The notes: generated from the letters alone by a model not told the origin. A stretch of 64,000 nucleotides of DNA from Cronobacter dublinensis subsp. dublinensis LMG 23823 (GCF_001277235.1 NZ_CP012266.1:3968001-4032000), one strand, 5' to 3'. Shown: positions 1-9,416, numbered from the stretch's first letter. Translations and numbers: made by a program.

Positions 1-2009
1 GTCAGTTTGCTCACATAAAAGTTAATCGCGTTTTTACTGGAAATGCGGCCCTGGTTAGTAACGTTATTACCGTACCAGGTTAAACCATTATCTGCGTCCA
101 TCGTGCCCGCGTTAACAAAGTCACCGCTCTGGGTTTGCAGTGTCATTTCACCACCGGCAGACATGTTACCTTCGTTACGGCTTTCACCAGACGGGTAACG
201 ATATGCAATGGACATATCGAGGCTCAAATTATTATTTGCTGCGATCTCACCTTTGTTATTGAAATGCTCATAGGTGCGGATATTTACGTTATTACCTGCG
301 GCAATTTTGCCATCATCCTCAGAATTAAATACCGCAGACTCCAGTGATAAATCTTTAGCGGCATTAATTTTACCCGTGCCGTTATTGATAGCATTCGCGT
401 AGCTTACCGCCAGCGACGCTGCTGAATCGATAACGCCATTATTATTATTCAGTGAGTCGTAACCATAAATCTGCAGCGCGGTTTGGTCGCCGCTGGAAAT
501 AATACGGCCATTTTCATTGTTCAGATTTTTCGCGTTAATGACAGACTGCGACGGCGCATAGTGCGCATACGGCGAGGTAGCGGCGTTGCCAGCGTAGACC
601 CCGCCCTGTGCCTGGTATTGGTACTGCCATTTATCATTCGCAGCGAACGCATCGCTGTCAGTGTTGACAAGGTTATGTGCATCGATACTTAGCGCACCAT
701 CAGAATGAATTAAACCAGCGTGGTTATTAATTTTTAATGACTGTACGGTCATGTTCCCGCCAGACGAAATCACGCCTTTTTCATTGTTGATAGCGCTTTC
801 AGAAAGATCGGCGCGTTCATTATAATTGTACGACACCCACATATCAGAACCGCTATGGATTTCACCTTCCGTGTTATCCAGCGTCTGGCCGCCTAAGTTC
901 ATCTGCTGCTTTGCATCGATCAGGCCATTCGTATTGTTGGTATGACCGCCATTGAGATAAATACTTTCACCGGTAATTTTACCATTGTGGTTATTGAGAT
1001 CGTGGGAAATATTGACGTTAAGGTTACCGCGCTCTGCATGGATAATACCGTTGCTATTATCCAGCGAGTCAGCATTAATGCCCATTTCCGACATAGACAC
1101 GATGCGGCTACCGTTATTTTCCAGTTTACCGTTGGTTGAAAGGGACAAACGGCCAGTAGAGACGATATCAGCGTTATCGAGACGAACGCCTACGCCTGTT
1201 TCAGTGCCCAGCATATTGATTTTACCGGCGTACATAGAGCCTAGCGAGGTGACATCCAACGCCAACTGAGGCGCATCGCCGGTGCCTGTAATATATTTAT
1301 CCAGATCGCCATTCATCTTAAGGCGGTTAGCACCGGTGACAATATTCAGGTTGTTTGCTTGCAGTTTTGCATTCACTTTCACTGAACGCGCAAAGATATC
1401 CGTCAGTTGCGGTTTACCGTTGTTATCGACATCCATGCCCGCGCCGGTTATAACCACCTGACCTTTTTTGATATCGTAGCCGGTAAGTTTACCGTCGGAG
1501 AAGTTTGCAGTACCCGTGGTTAACGTCGCGTGATTCGTGTTAATGAAGCCACAACCATCGCAGGTAATACCTGATGGGTTAGCAATAATGACCTGTGCAG
1601 ACTTGCCTGCGACTTCAACCATACCGTTTAACTGGCTCGGATCTGAAGAACGCACTTCGTTCAGAATGATTGTCGCACTGTTGCCAGCCAGGTTGGCGTT
1701 GCCGCTGATATTACCTGCCAGCTGCGTGTTAGTATTTGCGGTGCTGTTATTAAGCACCACTCCGTTTTTATCTACGTTAAATTCGGTGTAAATATTATGT
1801 GAAACACCCTGGCTGCTGGCTTTATTAATATCAACGACAGTCGCTCCACTACCATTGCTGTGGATGTCCGGCTGATGAGTAACGCTGGTATCCGCCGTGA
1901 TTGCCGCGCTGGCATTTTGCACCATACCCAGCGCCATCAGCGTAGCGAAGCAGACTGGCCCCAGTTTAGCGCGCAACTCTTTTTGCGCCGCTCCTTGATT
2001 ATTTTTCAT
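1..2009 (-). CDS. TpsA-type filamentous haemagglutinin-like exoprotein, 3' end beyond window
   Basis: N-terminal 669 codons of a large secreted protein of the two-partner secretion (FhaB/ShlA) class. The start at 2009 follows an AAGGA ribosome site, and the frame stays open to the window edge, so the C-terminus is not visible. Residues 1-35 form an extended signal peptide (charged start, then a hydrophobic stretch ending NASA). The next ~280 residues are the TPS secretion domain, with the hallmark NPSGI followed by a CDGC cysteine pair. Degenerate ~20-residue Asn/Gly-rich repeats typical of the beta-helical shaft follow. It is a clear paralogue of the TpsA at 5119-7806 and probably shares its TpsB (3283-4983). 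Whether it ends in an adhesin, haemolysin or CDI toxin tip cannot be judged here. Confidence 0.88.
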   Translation of the reverse strand, partial: MKNNQGAAQKELRAKLGPVCFATLMALGMVQNASAAITADTSVTHQPDIHSNGSGATVVDINKASSQGVSHNIYTEFNVDKNGVVLNNSTANTNTQLAGNISGNANLAGNSATIILNEVRSSDPSQLNGMVEVAGKSAQVIIANPSGITCDGCGFINTNHATLTTGTANFSDGKLTGYDIKKGQVVITGAGMDVDNNGKPQLTDIFARSVKVNAKLQANNLNIVTGANRLKMNGDLDKYITGTGDAPQLALDVTSLGSMYAGKINMLGTETGVGVRLDNADIVSTGRLSLSTNGKLENNGSRIVSMSEMGINADSLDNSNGIIHAERGNLNVNISHDLNNHNGKITGESIYLNGGHTNNTNGLIDAKQQMNLGGQTLDNTEGEIHSGSDMWVSYNYNERADLSESAINNEKGVISSGGNMTVQSLKINNHAGLIHSDGALSIDAHNLVNTDSDAFAANDKWQYQYQAQGGVYAGNAATSPYAHYAPSQSVINAKNLNNENGRIISSGDQTALQIYGYDSLNNNNGVIDSAASLAVSYANAINNGTGKINAAKDLSLESAVFNSEDDGKIAAGNNVNIRTYEHFNNKGEIAANNNLSLDMSIAYRYPSGESRNEGNMSAGGEMTLQTQSGDFVNAGTMDADNGLTWYGNNVTNQGRISSKNAINFYVSKL

Positions 2010-2381
2010 TGATCGTCCTTATATGTTACACTTAGATTATAATTACTATTTATGAATGGGTTAATGAATAAATATAAATTCACCACCCCGCTTGTAATTA
2101 TAATTGACCGCACGCCTTAATAGATGCCAGAAAATAACTTTCAGATATTCGATCGATATTATCCAAATAAAGAAGCCATTCTTAAACTTATTCGTTTGCA
2201 AAAAGCAGATATCGATAAACAACCGTATCGTGAATATATCAATAAAAATAGACAGTTCACTCTTATTAGGGATTTAATAAAGAGAGGAAGGCGCTGGAAT
2301 GAATCGAATAAATAAGAAAAGGAGGGAAATAGTCCAGAAGTGCAGCGACTGTCGCCGAACTCCTGGCACCTGACTAAAGGT
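2010..2381. other. AT-rich intergenic region between tpsA paralogue and yjbR
   Basis: About 370 bp, clearly richer in A+T than the flanking genes. It holds the promoter region of the truncated tpsA gene and the end of yjbR. A 63-codon open frame lies on the + strand (2124-2315). No terminator, repeat or RNA gene was recognised. Confidence 0.5.
2124..2315 (+). CDS. possible small protein, 63 aa, unrecognised
   Basis: A short open frame in the AT-rich gap between two minus-strand genes. The translation is rich in Lys, Arg, Asn and Ile and has a believable soluble composition, but I recognise no family. There is no good Shine-Dalgarno sequence before the ATG, and the opposite strand is also open. 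It could be a remnant of a gene that came with the secretion locus, or chance. Confidence 0.15.
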   Translation: MPENNFQIFDRYYPNKEAILKLIRLQKADIDKQPYREYINKNRQFTLIRDLIKRGRRWNESNK

Positions 2382-2735
2382 TTAAACCGACAACTGTTGC
2401 CGCCTTTGTTCCGGTAGTAAACCGACAGCCTGTTGATACGACGCATCGACCAGATAGTAAATTTGCGAATCCGGTAATTCTCCATCCAGATACACGGTGC
2501 TCCAGTGCGCTTTATTCAGTTGCGCGCTGGGGAACACGTCTTTGTGCTCCTGGCGCAGCAGCTCGGCCAGCTCCGGGCTCGTTTTCAACGAAACAGCGGG
2601 ACGCGCGTTAACGTCATGCACCATGGCAAACAGCACGTCGCCCACTTTGATTTGCGCCGCTTTCCAGTCGCGATGCTCGCTTTGTTCAGCACCCGGTTTT
2701 TTCATACAGTAATCAAGCAAGTCAGCGTTTTTCAT
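2382..2735 (-). CDS. yjbR: MmcQ/YjbR family DNA-binding-like protein
   Basis: A 117-residue protein matching E. coli YjbR along its whole length, with the family block LNKAHWSTVYLDG near residue 74 and a YYLVDASYQ stretch near the end. The family has a CyaY-like fold with a proposed DNA-binding surface; its cellular role is not established. Its ATG overlaps the yjbQ stop by 4 bp (ATGA) and has an AAGGAG ribosome site, so the two are translationally coupled. In E. coli the pair lies between aphA and uvrA; here it is flanked by two-partner secretion genes. Confidence 0.92.
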   Translation of the reverse strand: MKNADLLDYCMKKPGAEQSEHRDWKAAQIKVGDVLFAMVHDVNARPAVSLKTSPELAELLRQEHKDVFPSAQLNKAHWSTVYLDGELPDSQIYYLVDASYQQAVGLLPEQRRQQLSV

Positions 2736-3154
2736 AAAGAATCTCCTTGAAGCGTCGCGACTATCCTGCGCGCGCCGCCATGATTGCGATGTTCTCCGAG
2801 CCAGATGCCCTGCCAGGTACCGAGCTGCAGACGCCCTTGCCTGACCGGCAGCATTAAAGAAACACCCAGCGTAGAAGACTTAATGTGCGCGGGCATATCG
2901 TCCGGCCCTTCGTCGTCATGTTCGTACGTCACACTTTCAGGCACAGCCTGAAGAAAATGGCGCTCCATATCGTGGCGCACGGCGGGAGAGCAATTTTCGT
3001 TCAGCGTGAGGGATGCAGAGGTATGTTCAAGCAGCAGATGCAATAACCCCGTCTGCACCTGCGAAAGCGCCGGAAGCTGGCTGACAATGTCATCGGTAAT
3101 AAGGTGAAAACCCCGAGGCCTGGCCTTTAATGTCAGGGTTTGTTGAAACCACAT
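2732..3154 (-). CDS. yjbQ: YjbQ, UPF0047 / secondary thiamine-phosphate synthase-like protein
   Basis: A 140-residue protein matching E. coli YjbQ. The conserved HTSASLTLNEN block and the C-terminal GTWQGIWLGEHR-HGG block carry the His and Glu residues of the UPF0047 active site. Family members have shown weak thiamine-phosphate synthase activity in complementation tests; the physiological role is uncertain. I chose the ATG at 3154, behind a GGGAG site, because the family begins MW(F/Y)Q; the frame is open further upstream without similarity. The stop overlaps the yjbR start. Confidence 0.92.
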   Translation of the reverse strand: MWFQQTLTLKARPRGFHLITDDIVSQLPALSQVQTGLLHLLLEHTSASLTLNENCSPAVRHDMERHFLQAVPESVTYEHDDEGPDDMPAHIKSSTLGVSLMLPVRQGRLQLGTWQGIWLGEHRNHGGARRIVATLQGDSL

Positions 3155-3282
3155 AGTCGGCTCCCATAAAAAACGTGATTCTCTAAGTGTGCAGACTGAG
3201 CGGCAAAACGCAAAATTCCGCTGGCGTTCTGTACGAATTTTACACAGCGCACCAGCAAAAAAAGCAATCCGGCATGCGAGGA

Positions 3283-4983
3283 TCAGTATTGCCACTGCAT
3301 TGCAAAGCCCAGCGTAAATGGGCTGGTATGCATCTCTTCAGGTTTTAACAAAGGCGCACCGGCGAAGAGATCGTAACCGAATTTGCCTTTCACCCCACGA
3401 ACGCCGATAGCGGCACCTGCGATGTGTTTTCCGCTCCAGTAGTCATTTTTAGAGCCTTTCACCTGACCATAGTCCACGCCCACATACGGCTGCATACCCC
3501 ACTGCGGCAGGTTGAGGTTGATATCGTTACGCAGATACCAGCCTTTATCAGCATAGATTGTCGTTTCGCCATCAAAGCCGCGAACGGTCCAGCGGTTACC
3601 GATAGTGAACTTATCGGGCTGCGTCAGGCGATCCGGGGAAGTTTGCGACATAAAATGCGGCTCATAGCTCATCGACAACTTGCCCACGTTAAAGGGCAGA
3701 GTGCCGTCAACGCCAAGCGTAATAATGCGCGCCTGCGGATCAGCATTGCCAACGACCTCTTCTGCGTCCGCCTGTTCATGAAACCAGTGCGCCGCTTTCT
3801 GGTAACCGAGGCTCGCTTTTAGCTGACCGAACGGCAGGTATGCCAGATGTTCCAGCGACAATTTCCAGGTGCTGGTTTTACGGCGCTGAACGTCGATTTC
3901 CACGTCGTTAAGCAGGTAGGTGGAATCACGACGAAACGCTTTTAATGCCAGCGTCGTTTTCTGGCTGGCGCTGCGGTAAATCACACGGCTGATTTGCGCG
4001 CTGCGGTATTTTTCTATACCGCTGTAGAGATAGCTAAAGGGCCCGTCATGGATTGTCTGGGTATAACGGTATTTGCTGCCGTAAAGTTCAAGCAGCCAGT
4101 TACCCCAGGGAACAGAATAAAACGCCGAGACGTTATCGCTGCGCCGGCCATCTTCGTTTTTTAGGCCTCCCCCATATGCGGCATAAAACATATCGTTAAG
4201 TGAGGTCAGATTATCAAGATAAAATGCCAACCCGCTTTGATAGCGCCCGGTATACTTACTGCCTGAATCATCCGCCCAGGCACCAAGACGCCAGTGTTTA
4301 GGCTGCGTACGCGTGACTTCAATTTGCGTTTCACCCGGCTTCGTCCCTGGCAGCAGGTTGATACTGGCGTTTGAGCCCGGCACGCGCTGAAGGTTTTCCA
4401 GTCCCTGTTCGAGGCCGCGTAAATCCAGGACATCGCCCTTTGTCTGCGGAAAGTTATTTATGGCGTGAATATATTTTCCACTATTGTCTTTAAAAACGAT
4501 ATCACTGATGGTACCTGGCAGAATTTGAAATTTCAGCGTGCCGCTTTTGAGATCCTGCGCGGGCACCAGAATACGGGTCGTAATATAGCCGTGTTCTAAT
4601 AAGCGGTTTTGTGCCACTTTATGAATCATTCGGATACCATTAATACCAACGCACTTTCCTTTTACGCTTTTTTCAATATCACGAAAACTCAGCCAATGCG
4701 CTACCGCATTTTTATTCTCAAATAAAACCGTGCTTACAGGATAACAGGGCTGCTCCTGCGGCAGATTAAGCCCCTCTTTGACCTCTGGCTTCGTTGAAGA
4801 AAGTAAGGATTTACTTTCTGTAGCGAGCGTGTCGTGCCGAGCTTCATTCTGTTGTTGTTGGTTTAATGCCTGCTGATTCGCCATCACTTCAGCATAAGCC
4901 GGAGAATGAACTCCGCTCAGAACTGACAGGATCGCAATGTATATGCCAGAGTGACGAGTAATCACAATAAATTCCTTAACCAT
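3283..4983 (-). CDS. TpsB outer-membrane transporter (ShlB/FhaC/HecB family)
   Basis: A 566-residue Omp85-superfamily pore that secretes the partner TpsA protein(s) across the outer membrane. A signal peptide ends near residue 31 (SPAYA). POTRA domains cover roughly residues 80-230. A 16-strand beta-barrel follows, with the family-defining loop-6 motif VRGFDGE around residue 475, and the chain ends in an aromatic residue (QWQY), as outer-membrane barrels do. It lies 135 bp downstream of the 895-aa TpsA gene in the same orientation, separated from it by a terminator-like hairpin. As the only tpsB visible, it is the likely transporter for both TpsA paralogues, though another could lie beyond the left edge. 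Confidence 0.93.
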   Translation of the reverse strand: MVKEFIVITRHSGIYIAILSVLSGVHSPAYAEVMANQQALNQQQQNEARHDTLATESKSLLSSTKPEVKEGLNLPQEQPCYPVSTVLFENKNAVAHWLSFRDIEKSVKGKCVGINGIRMIHKVAQNRLLEHGYITTRILVPAQDLKSGTLKFQILPGTISDIVFKDNSGKYIHAINNFPQTKGDVLDLRGLEQGLENLQRVPGSNASINLLPGTKPGETQIEVTRTQPKHWRLGAWADDSGSKYTGRYQSGLAFYLDNLTSLNDMFYAAYGGGLKNEDGRRSDNVSAFYSVPWGNWLLELYGSKYRYTQTIHDGPFSYLYSGIEKYRSAQISRVIYRSASQKTTLALKAFRRDSTYLLNDVEIDVQRRKTSTWKLSLEHLAYLPFGQLKASLGYQKAAHWFHEQADAEEVVGNADPQARIITLGVDGTLPFNVGKLSMSYEPHFMSQTSPDRLTQPDKFTIGNRWTVRGFDGETTIYADKGWYLRNDINLNLPQWGMQPYVGVDYGQVKGSKNDYWSGKHIAGAAIGVRGVKGKFGYDLFAGAPLLKPEEMHTSPFTLGFAMQWQY

Positions 4984-5054
4984 CCCTGTTACCGGGCATC
5001 CCGTTGAGGCTTATTCACGACAACGCTATTGCCATTTATAAAAAGCGTGAACAC

Positions 5055-5082
5055 GATAAAATGCCCCGAATAAATCGGGGCA
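5055..5082 (-). terminator. Rho-independent terminator/attenuator between tpsA and tpsB
   Basis: An 8-bp perfect stem (TGCCCCGA/TCGGGGCA, loop 5070-5074) followed on the minus strand by TTTTATC. It lies about 37 nt after the tpsA stop and before tpsB, so it could lower tpsB expression relative to its cargo. Confidence 0.75.
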
Positions 5083-5118
5083 GAGATACTGACCTGGCTT
5101 TTAGATAAATAACGTCTG

Positions 5119-7806
5119 TCAGGCGGTAACAAAACCATAGCCGTAAGGGGTAACGTCAATTGAGACAATAGTTTTGCCTTTAATTTTATCCCCAACGCGA
5201 TAGTGCACGCCGTTCATCCAGGCACCCTGACCGTCACTGTCGACACCATCGGGATAGCCGCCGTTATTCGCAGTAGAGCCGCCATTATTGGTGGAACTGC
5301 CGCTATCGGCATTACCGTTGTTATCAGGCGCAGGCGCGTTATTCGTGTCATCAGCGGGTGCTGGTGTGTTATCTGATGAACCTGTATCTGCACTCTGGCC
5401 GTGGGTTTCGGTCATCGTGCCGTAGTTTTTGAGCTTGCCGGACGTAGAGATAGTGTCACCGACAACCGTTTCGTAGTTTGTGACACCGTTCGAGCCACTC
5501 AGATAAACGTTGCCTGCGCTCTGGATAAGCCCGCGGTTCGTCAGGCTGCTGGCGTTAACATAGACACTGTCATCGCCTTTCATCGTGCCGTAGTTAGTGA
5601 AATTCACGCGGTTCATTTGTGCATTTAGCGCACCACCGGCGGTGATGTTGCCGTCGTTATACGCGGATGACGTGGAGCGAGAAGAGCTGCTGCTCAGTCG
5701 CAGATTAAGATCGCCCCTCGCCGCGAGATCGCCACTGTTACTCAAGTTTTTCACGTCCAGAGACAGATTCCGGCCCGCGTGGATCACTGCACCGGCGTCG
5801 TTAGTCAACGTCGTTACATACAGCGACGCACTATCCACAGCATCGATACGACTACCCGCATGGTTTTCAAGATAAGAGGTGCTTAAATCAAGCGTCCGTG
5901 CGGCATTGATGATCCCGCTATTTTCAAGATCGTTGAGTTGCCATTTCATACTATTAGCGTGAATTGCACCGGTATTCGTGAAAATGCCGTTGCTCATCAT
6001 CACATCGAGATCGCCTGTCACCTGAATATCGCCCGTGTTAGCGGCGTTCTGCGCACGCGCGTTGCGACCCGTTGCATTCAGATCCAGCGTCATGTTATTG
6101 CCTGCATGGATATGACCGGCATTACGGAACTCCCCGCCAGTGATAGTGATATCTTGCTGCGCGTTCAGCTGGCTATGGGCATCGGAGCGATAGTCGCTGT
6201 TATAAAGGCTAATGCTTTTGCCTTCGACCGTACCGGAGGCGTTATTAAGATGCTGAGTGAAAGAGATGTCTCCCGCGCTGCGGATGACCCCGTTTGCATT
6301 ACTAACGGTTCCGTCCCCTTTCAGCGTGCTGAACTGCAACTCGCTTCCCTCACCACTTACTGTGATATCGCCGTCGTTATTATTCAGCGTATTGGTCTGG
6401 AACGTATTCCAGCTCGCCACACCAGCTTTACCCGCAGCAATATGGCCCTGCGCGTTATTCAGCGTATTGGTTTTAATATTCAGGCTGGCTTCGGTCGTGA
6501 TGTTGCCGTTGCGGTTATCCACATTCGCGGCATCAATATTAGTATTGCCTTTCGCAGAGATGGTGCCCTGCGTATTGATGAGGCCTGGCGCCGTTGATGT
6601 GTAAGAAGAGGTCTGCGTTCTGCGGCTAATACTCAACGTACCGTCGCTCAGGAGAGTACCGTGAGTATTGTCCAGGATATCTGCCGTAACGCCGGTCGAG
6701 TTTTTACCGTGAATGACACCGTTGCGGTTATTCACCGTGCTGCCGTCCGCATTGGCGTACAAACCATCAATGATGCCACTATTATCCACAGCGCCGTTCC
6801 GTGCGGTGACATCCGCCTGTCCATTGACCGCCGAGATATGGCCGTTGTTATTCGCAACGCTTGTGCCAATAACCACCGCGCCATTGTTACCGCTCAGCGT
6901 GCCGCCGTTGTTTTCTACTTTGCCGTTAACATCAAGAGAAAGCATGTCGTTTGCGGTCAAGTCAGCATGATCGATGCGCACGCCAACGCCCGCCTCGGTG
7001 CCTTTCATGTAGATCTTATTGGCATACATTGACCCCAGTGATGACACATCCAATGCCAGCGCCGGTTTTTCGCCTTCGCCGGTAATTGCTGTCACACGGC
7101 CATTTTTCGCGATGTGATTAGCACCGGTGGTGATATTCAGGTCATTAGCTTTTAATTGCGCATTAACCTTAACGGAACGGGCGATAATATCTGCGTATTG
7201 CGCCGAAGCGGCATCCATTCCTTTACCGGTGATGATCACCTGACCTTTTTTAACATCGAGGCCAGAAAGGTTTCCCTGGCCGTCGAAGGTCGCGCTGCCT
7301 GTCGTGAGCGTAGCGCGGTTAGTATTAATAAACCCGCAGCCGTCGCAGGTAATGCCTGATGGGTTCGCGATAATCACCTGTGCAGACTGCCCGGCGACTT
7401 CTACTATCCCATTTAGCTGACTTGGATCCGCTGAGCGCACTTCATTCAAAATCACTTTTGCACTGCCGCCAGCCATATTGGCATTACCGGCAATCTGGCC
7501 GGAAAGCTGCGTATTGGTAGCAGAACCACTGTTATTGAGAATAACGCCGGACTTATCTACGTCGAATGACGAATAAATGTTATGCGAAACGCCTTCAGCA
7601 CTGGCTTTATTAATGTCCACAATGGTGGCGCCATTCGCACCCGTGTGTACCGCTGGCTGATTTGCAGCACCTTTGTCGGCGATAACCGCCGCGTCGACCG
7701 GCATGATCATGCCGAGCGCCAGCATAGTCGCGAAACAGGCCGGCGCCAGTTTCGCTTGTAATTTCACGCTATTACGCAGTGCTTTTGCTTTATTCCGTTG
7801 TTTCAT
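5119..7806 (-). CDS. TpsA filamentous haemagglutinin-like exoprotein, 895 aa
   Basis: A complete but short TpsA. It has a long charged signal peptide with a hydrophobic core to about residue 39. The TPS domain spans roughly residues 40-320 and contains NPSGI and a CDGC pair. Then come some 20 degenerate Asn/Gly-rich repeats forming a predicted beta-helix to about residue 790. A linker rich in Asp, Asn, Ser, Gly and Pro (about 795-850) leads to a ~45-residue tail beginning GYPDGVDSDGQGAW. FHA and haemolysin relatives are usually well over 1,000 residues. There is no VENN motif or large C-terminal toxin, so an adhesin is more likely than a CDI effector. The start has an AGGAT ribosome site; tpsB follows in the same orientation. 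Confidence 0.92.
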   Translation of the reverse strand: MKQRNKAKALRNSVKLQAKLAPACFATMLALGMIMPVDAAVIADKGAANQPAVHTGANGATIVDINKASAEGVSHNIYSSFDVDKSGVILNNSGSATNTQLSGQIAGNANMAGGSAKVILNEVRSADPSQLNGIVEVAGQSAQVIIANPSGITCDGCGFINTNRATLTTGSATFDGQGNLSGLDVKKGQVIITGKGMDAASAQYADIIARSVKVNAQLKANDLNITTGANHIAKNGRVTAITGEGEKPALALDVSSLGSMYANKIYMKGTEAGVGVRIDHADLTANDMLSLDVNGKVENNGGTLSGNNGAVVIGTSVANNNGHISAVNGQADVTARNGAVDNSGIIDGLYANADGSTVNNRNGVIHGKNSTGVTADILDNTHGTLLSDGTLSISRRTQTSSYTSTAPGLINTQGTISAKGNTNIDAANVDNRNGNITTEASLNIKTNTLNNAQGHIAAGKAGVASWNTFQTNTLNNNDGDITVSGEGSELQFSTLKGDGTVSNANGVIRSAGDISFTQHLNNASGTVEGKSISLYNSDYRSDAHSQLNAQQDITITGGEFRNAGHIHAGNNMTLDLNATGRNARAQNAANTGDIQVTGDLDVMMSNGIFTNTGAIHANSMKWQLNDLENSGIINAARTLDLSTSYLENHAGSRIDAVDSASLYVTTLTNDAGAVIHAGRNLSLDVKNLSNSGDLAARGDLNLRLSSSSSRSTSSAYNDGNITAGGALNAQMNRVNFTNYGTMKGDDSVYVNASSLTNRGLIQSAGNVYLSGSNGVTNYETVVGDTISTSGKLKNYGTMTETHGQSADTGSSDNTPAPADDTNNAPAPDNNGNADSGSSTNNGGSTANNGGYPDGVDSDGQGAWMNGVHYRVGDKIKGKTIVSIDVTPYGYGFVTA

Positions 7807-8186
7807 CTAAATATCCTTAATATCCTAAACACGCCTTGATTGAAAAAACCTTTTCCAACGCGAGAGTGCGATGGAAAAATGGCGAACAGATATATTACGG
7901 CGTGTTACCACCCGCAAAAAAAACGTGTAAATAATTGCAAAAGACTTATTCCAAAATAAAAATAAATTACTCTTGCGTGAATAATTATCAGGAAAGCAAC
8001 ACGGTTAAATTCTTCCAGAAGTAAACCAGAATTAAAAACAGTGTCCATAAAAATGTTTTTTATTTAACAATCTAAATATTGCTGACAAGAATATTAATAA
8101 CGCCAATATCATTAGCAGAACGAATGTATTTTTGCGCTGTTACAATTTAGTGATGAGAGAATAGGAATGGACGCAACGGTCAAAGT
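7807..8186. promoter_or_regulatory. AT-rich upstream region of the tpsA gene
   Basis: About 380 bp of strongly AT-rich DNA between the tpsA start and the tyrB terminator. It must hold the tpsA promoter. Its composition contrasts with the GC-rich neighbours and would suit H-NS-type silencing (inference). No specific operator was recognised. Confidence 0.45.
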
Positions 8187-8209
8187 AAAAAAGCGCTGCG
8201 GGGCAGCGC
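8187..8209 (-). terminator. tyrB terminator
   Basis: A 7-bp GC stem (GCGCTGC/GCAGCGC at 8193-8199 and 8203-8209) with a T6 tract on the minus strand, starting 14 nt after the tyrB stop. Confidence 0.88.
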
Positions 8210-8222
8210 CTGGTAATCAGCA

Positions 8223-9416
8223 TTACATGACCGCAGCAAACGCTTTTGCAACCTGTTGCACGTTGCGGCTGTTAAGGCCAGCCACGCACATGCGGCCGCT
8301 GCTAATCAGATAAACGCCAAATTCGTCACGCAGGCGATCAACCTGCGCAGCGCTGAGGCCGGTGTAGCTGAACATACCACGCTGCTTAAGCAGGTAATCG
8401 AAATTCCGCCCCGGCACCTCGGTTTTCAGCACGTCCACCAGCGCCTGACGCATCTCCAGAATGCGGCGGCGCATCGCCTCGACTTCCGCGAGCCACTGCG
8501 CTTTCAGCGAGGCGTCGTTGAGAACCATCGCCACCACCTGCGCGCCGAAATTCGGCGGGCTGGAGTAGTTGCGGCGCACGGTCGCTTTCAGCTGCCCAAG
8601 CACGCGCGCGGCGGTTTGCGCGTCGTCACAGACCACCGACAGCCCGCCCACGCGCTCGCCATACAGCGAGAAGATTTTCGAAAAAGAGTTGCTGACCAGT
8701 GCCGGCAGGCCCGCGCTGGCAATGGCGCGGATAGCATAAGCGTCTTCGTCCATTCCGGCACCAAAGCCCTGGTAAGCAATATCCAGAAACGGGATCAGCT
8801 CACGCGCTTTCAGCACCTCGACCACCGCGTCCCACTGGGTGTTAGTGAGGTCGGCGCCGGTCGGGTTATGACAGCACGGATGCAGCAGCACGATGTCGCG
8901 CGCGGGCAGCGTGTTAAGCGTTGCCAACAGCGCATCGAAACGTACCCCGTTGGTTTCATTATCAAACCAGGGGTAAGTGCTTACTTCAAACCCGGCGCCG
9001 CTGAAAATCGCCACGTGGTTTTCCCAGGTCGGGTCGCTGACCCAGACACGAGACTGCGGAAAATAGCGTTTAAGGAAATCCGCACCGATTTTCAGCGCGC
9101 CCGATCCCCCCACAGTCTGGATACTGGCGATACGGCCCGCGGTCAGTGCCGGATGATCGGCACCAAACAGCAGCGGTGCAATCGCACTGCGGTAAGGATT
9201 GAGCCCTTCCATCGGGAGATAAAGCGATGCGCCATGCGGCTGCGCATTGAGGCGCGCTTCTGCCTGAGCCACGGCCTGTAACTGCGGGATGATGCCCTGC
9301 TCATTGTAATAGAGGCCGATACTCAGGTTTACTTTGTCGCTGCGCGCGTCTTCTTTAAAACGTTCCATGAGAGAAAGGATGGGGTCGCCGGCGTAGGCGT
9401 CAACATTCTGAAACAC
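8223..9416 (-). CDS. tyrB: aromatic-amino-acid aminotransferase TyrB
   Basis: PLP-dependent class I aminotransferase for the last step of tyrosine, phenylalanine and (in part) leucine synthesis in the cytoplasm. The 397 residues equal E. coli TyrB in length and match throughout. The PLP-binding lysine is K247 in SNSFSKIFS, and the substrate-binding HNPTG segment is at about 183-187. The start is GTG at 9416, preceded by GGAGAACC, as in E. coli; the frame continues upstream without similarity. TyrR control is expected from the family, but I did not identify a TyrR box. Confidence 0.97.
   Translation of the reverse strand: MFQNVDAYAGDPILSLMERFKEDARSDKVNLSIGLYYNEQGIIPQLQAVAQAEARLNAQPHGASLYLPMEGLNPYRSAIAPLLFGADHPALTAGRIASIQTVGGSGALKIGADFLKRYFPQSRVWVSDPTWENHVAIFSGAGFEVSTYPWFDNETNGVRFDALLATLNTLPARDIVLLHPCCHNPTGADLTNTQWDAVVEVLKARELIPFLDIAYQGFGAGMDEDAYAIRAIASAGLPALVSNSFSKIFSLYGERVGGLSVVCDDAQTAARVLGQLKATVRRNYSSPPNFGAQVVAMVLNDASLKAQWLAEVEAMRRRILEMRQALVDVLKTEVPGRNFDYLLKQRGMFSYTGLSAAQVDRLRDEFGVYLISSGRMCVAGLNSRNVQQVAKAFAAVM

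Noticed and set aside
1..7806. contact-dependent inhibition (CdiBAI) system
   Set aside because: The complete TpsA has no VENN motif, no toxin-sized C-terminus and no immunity gene after it; the truncated one cannot be judged.
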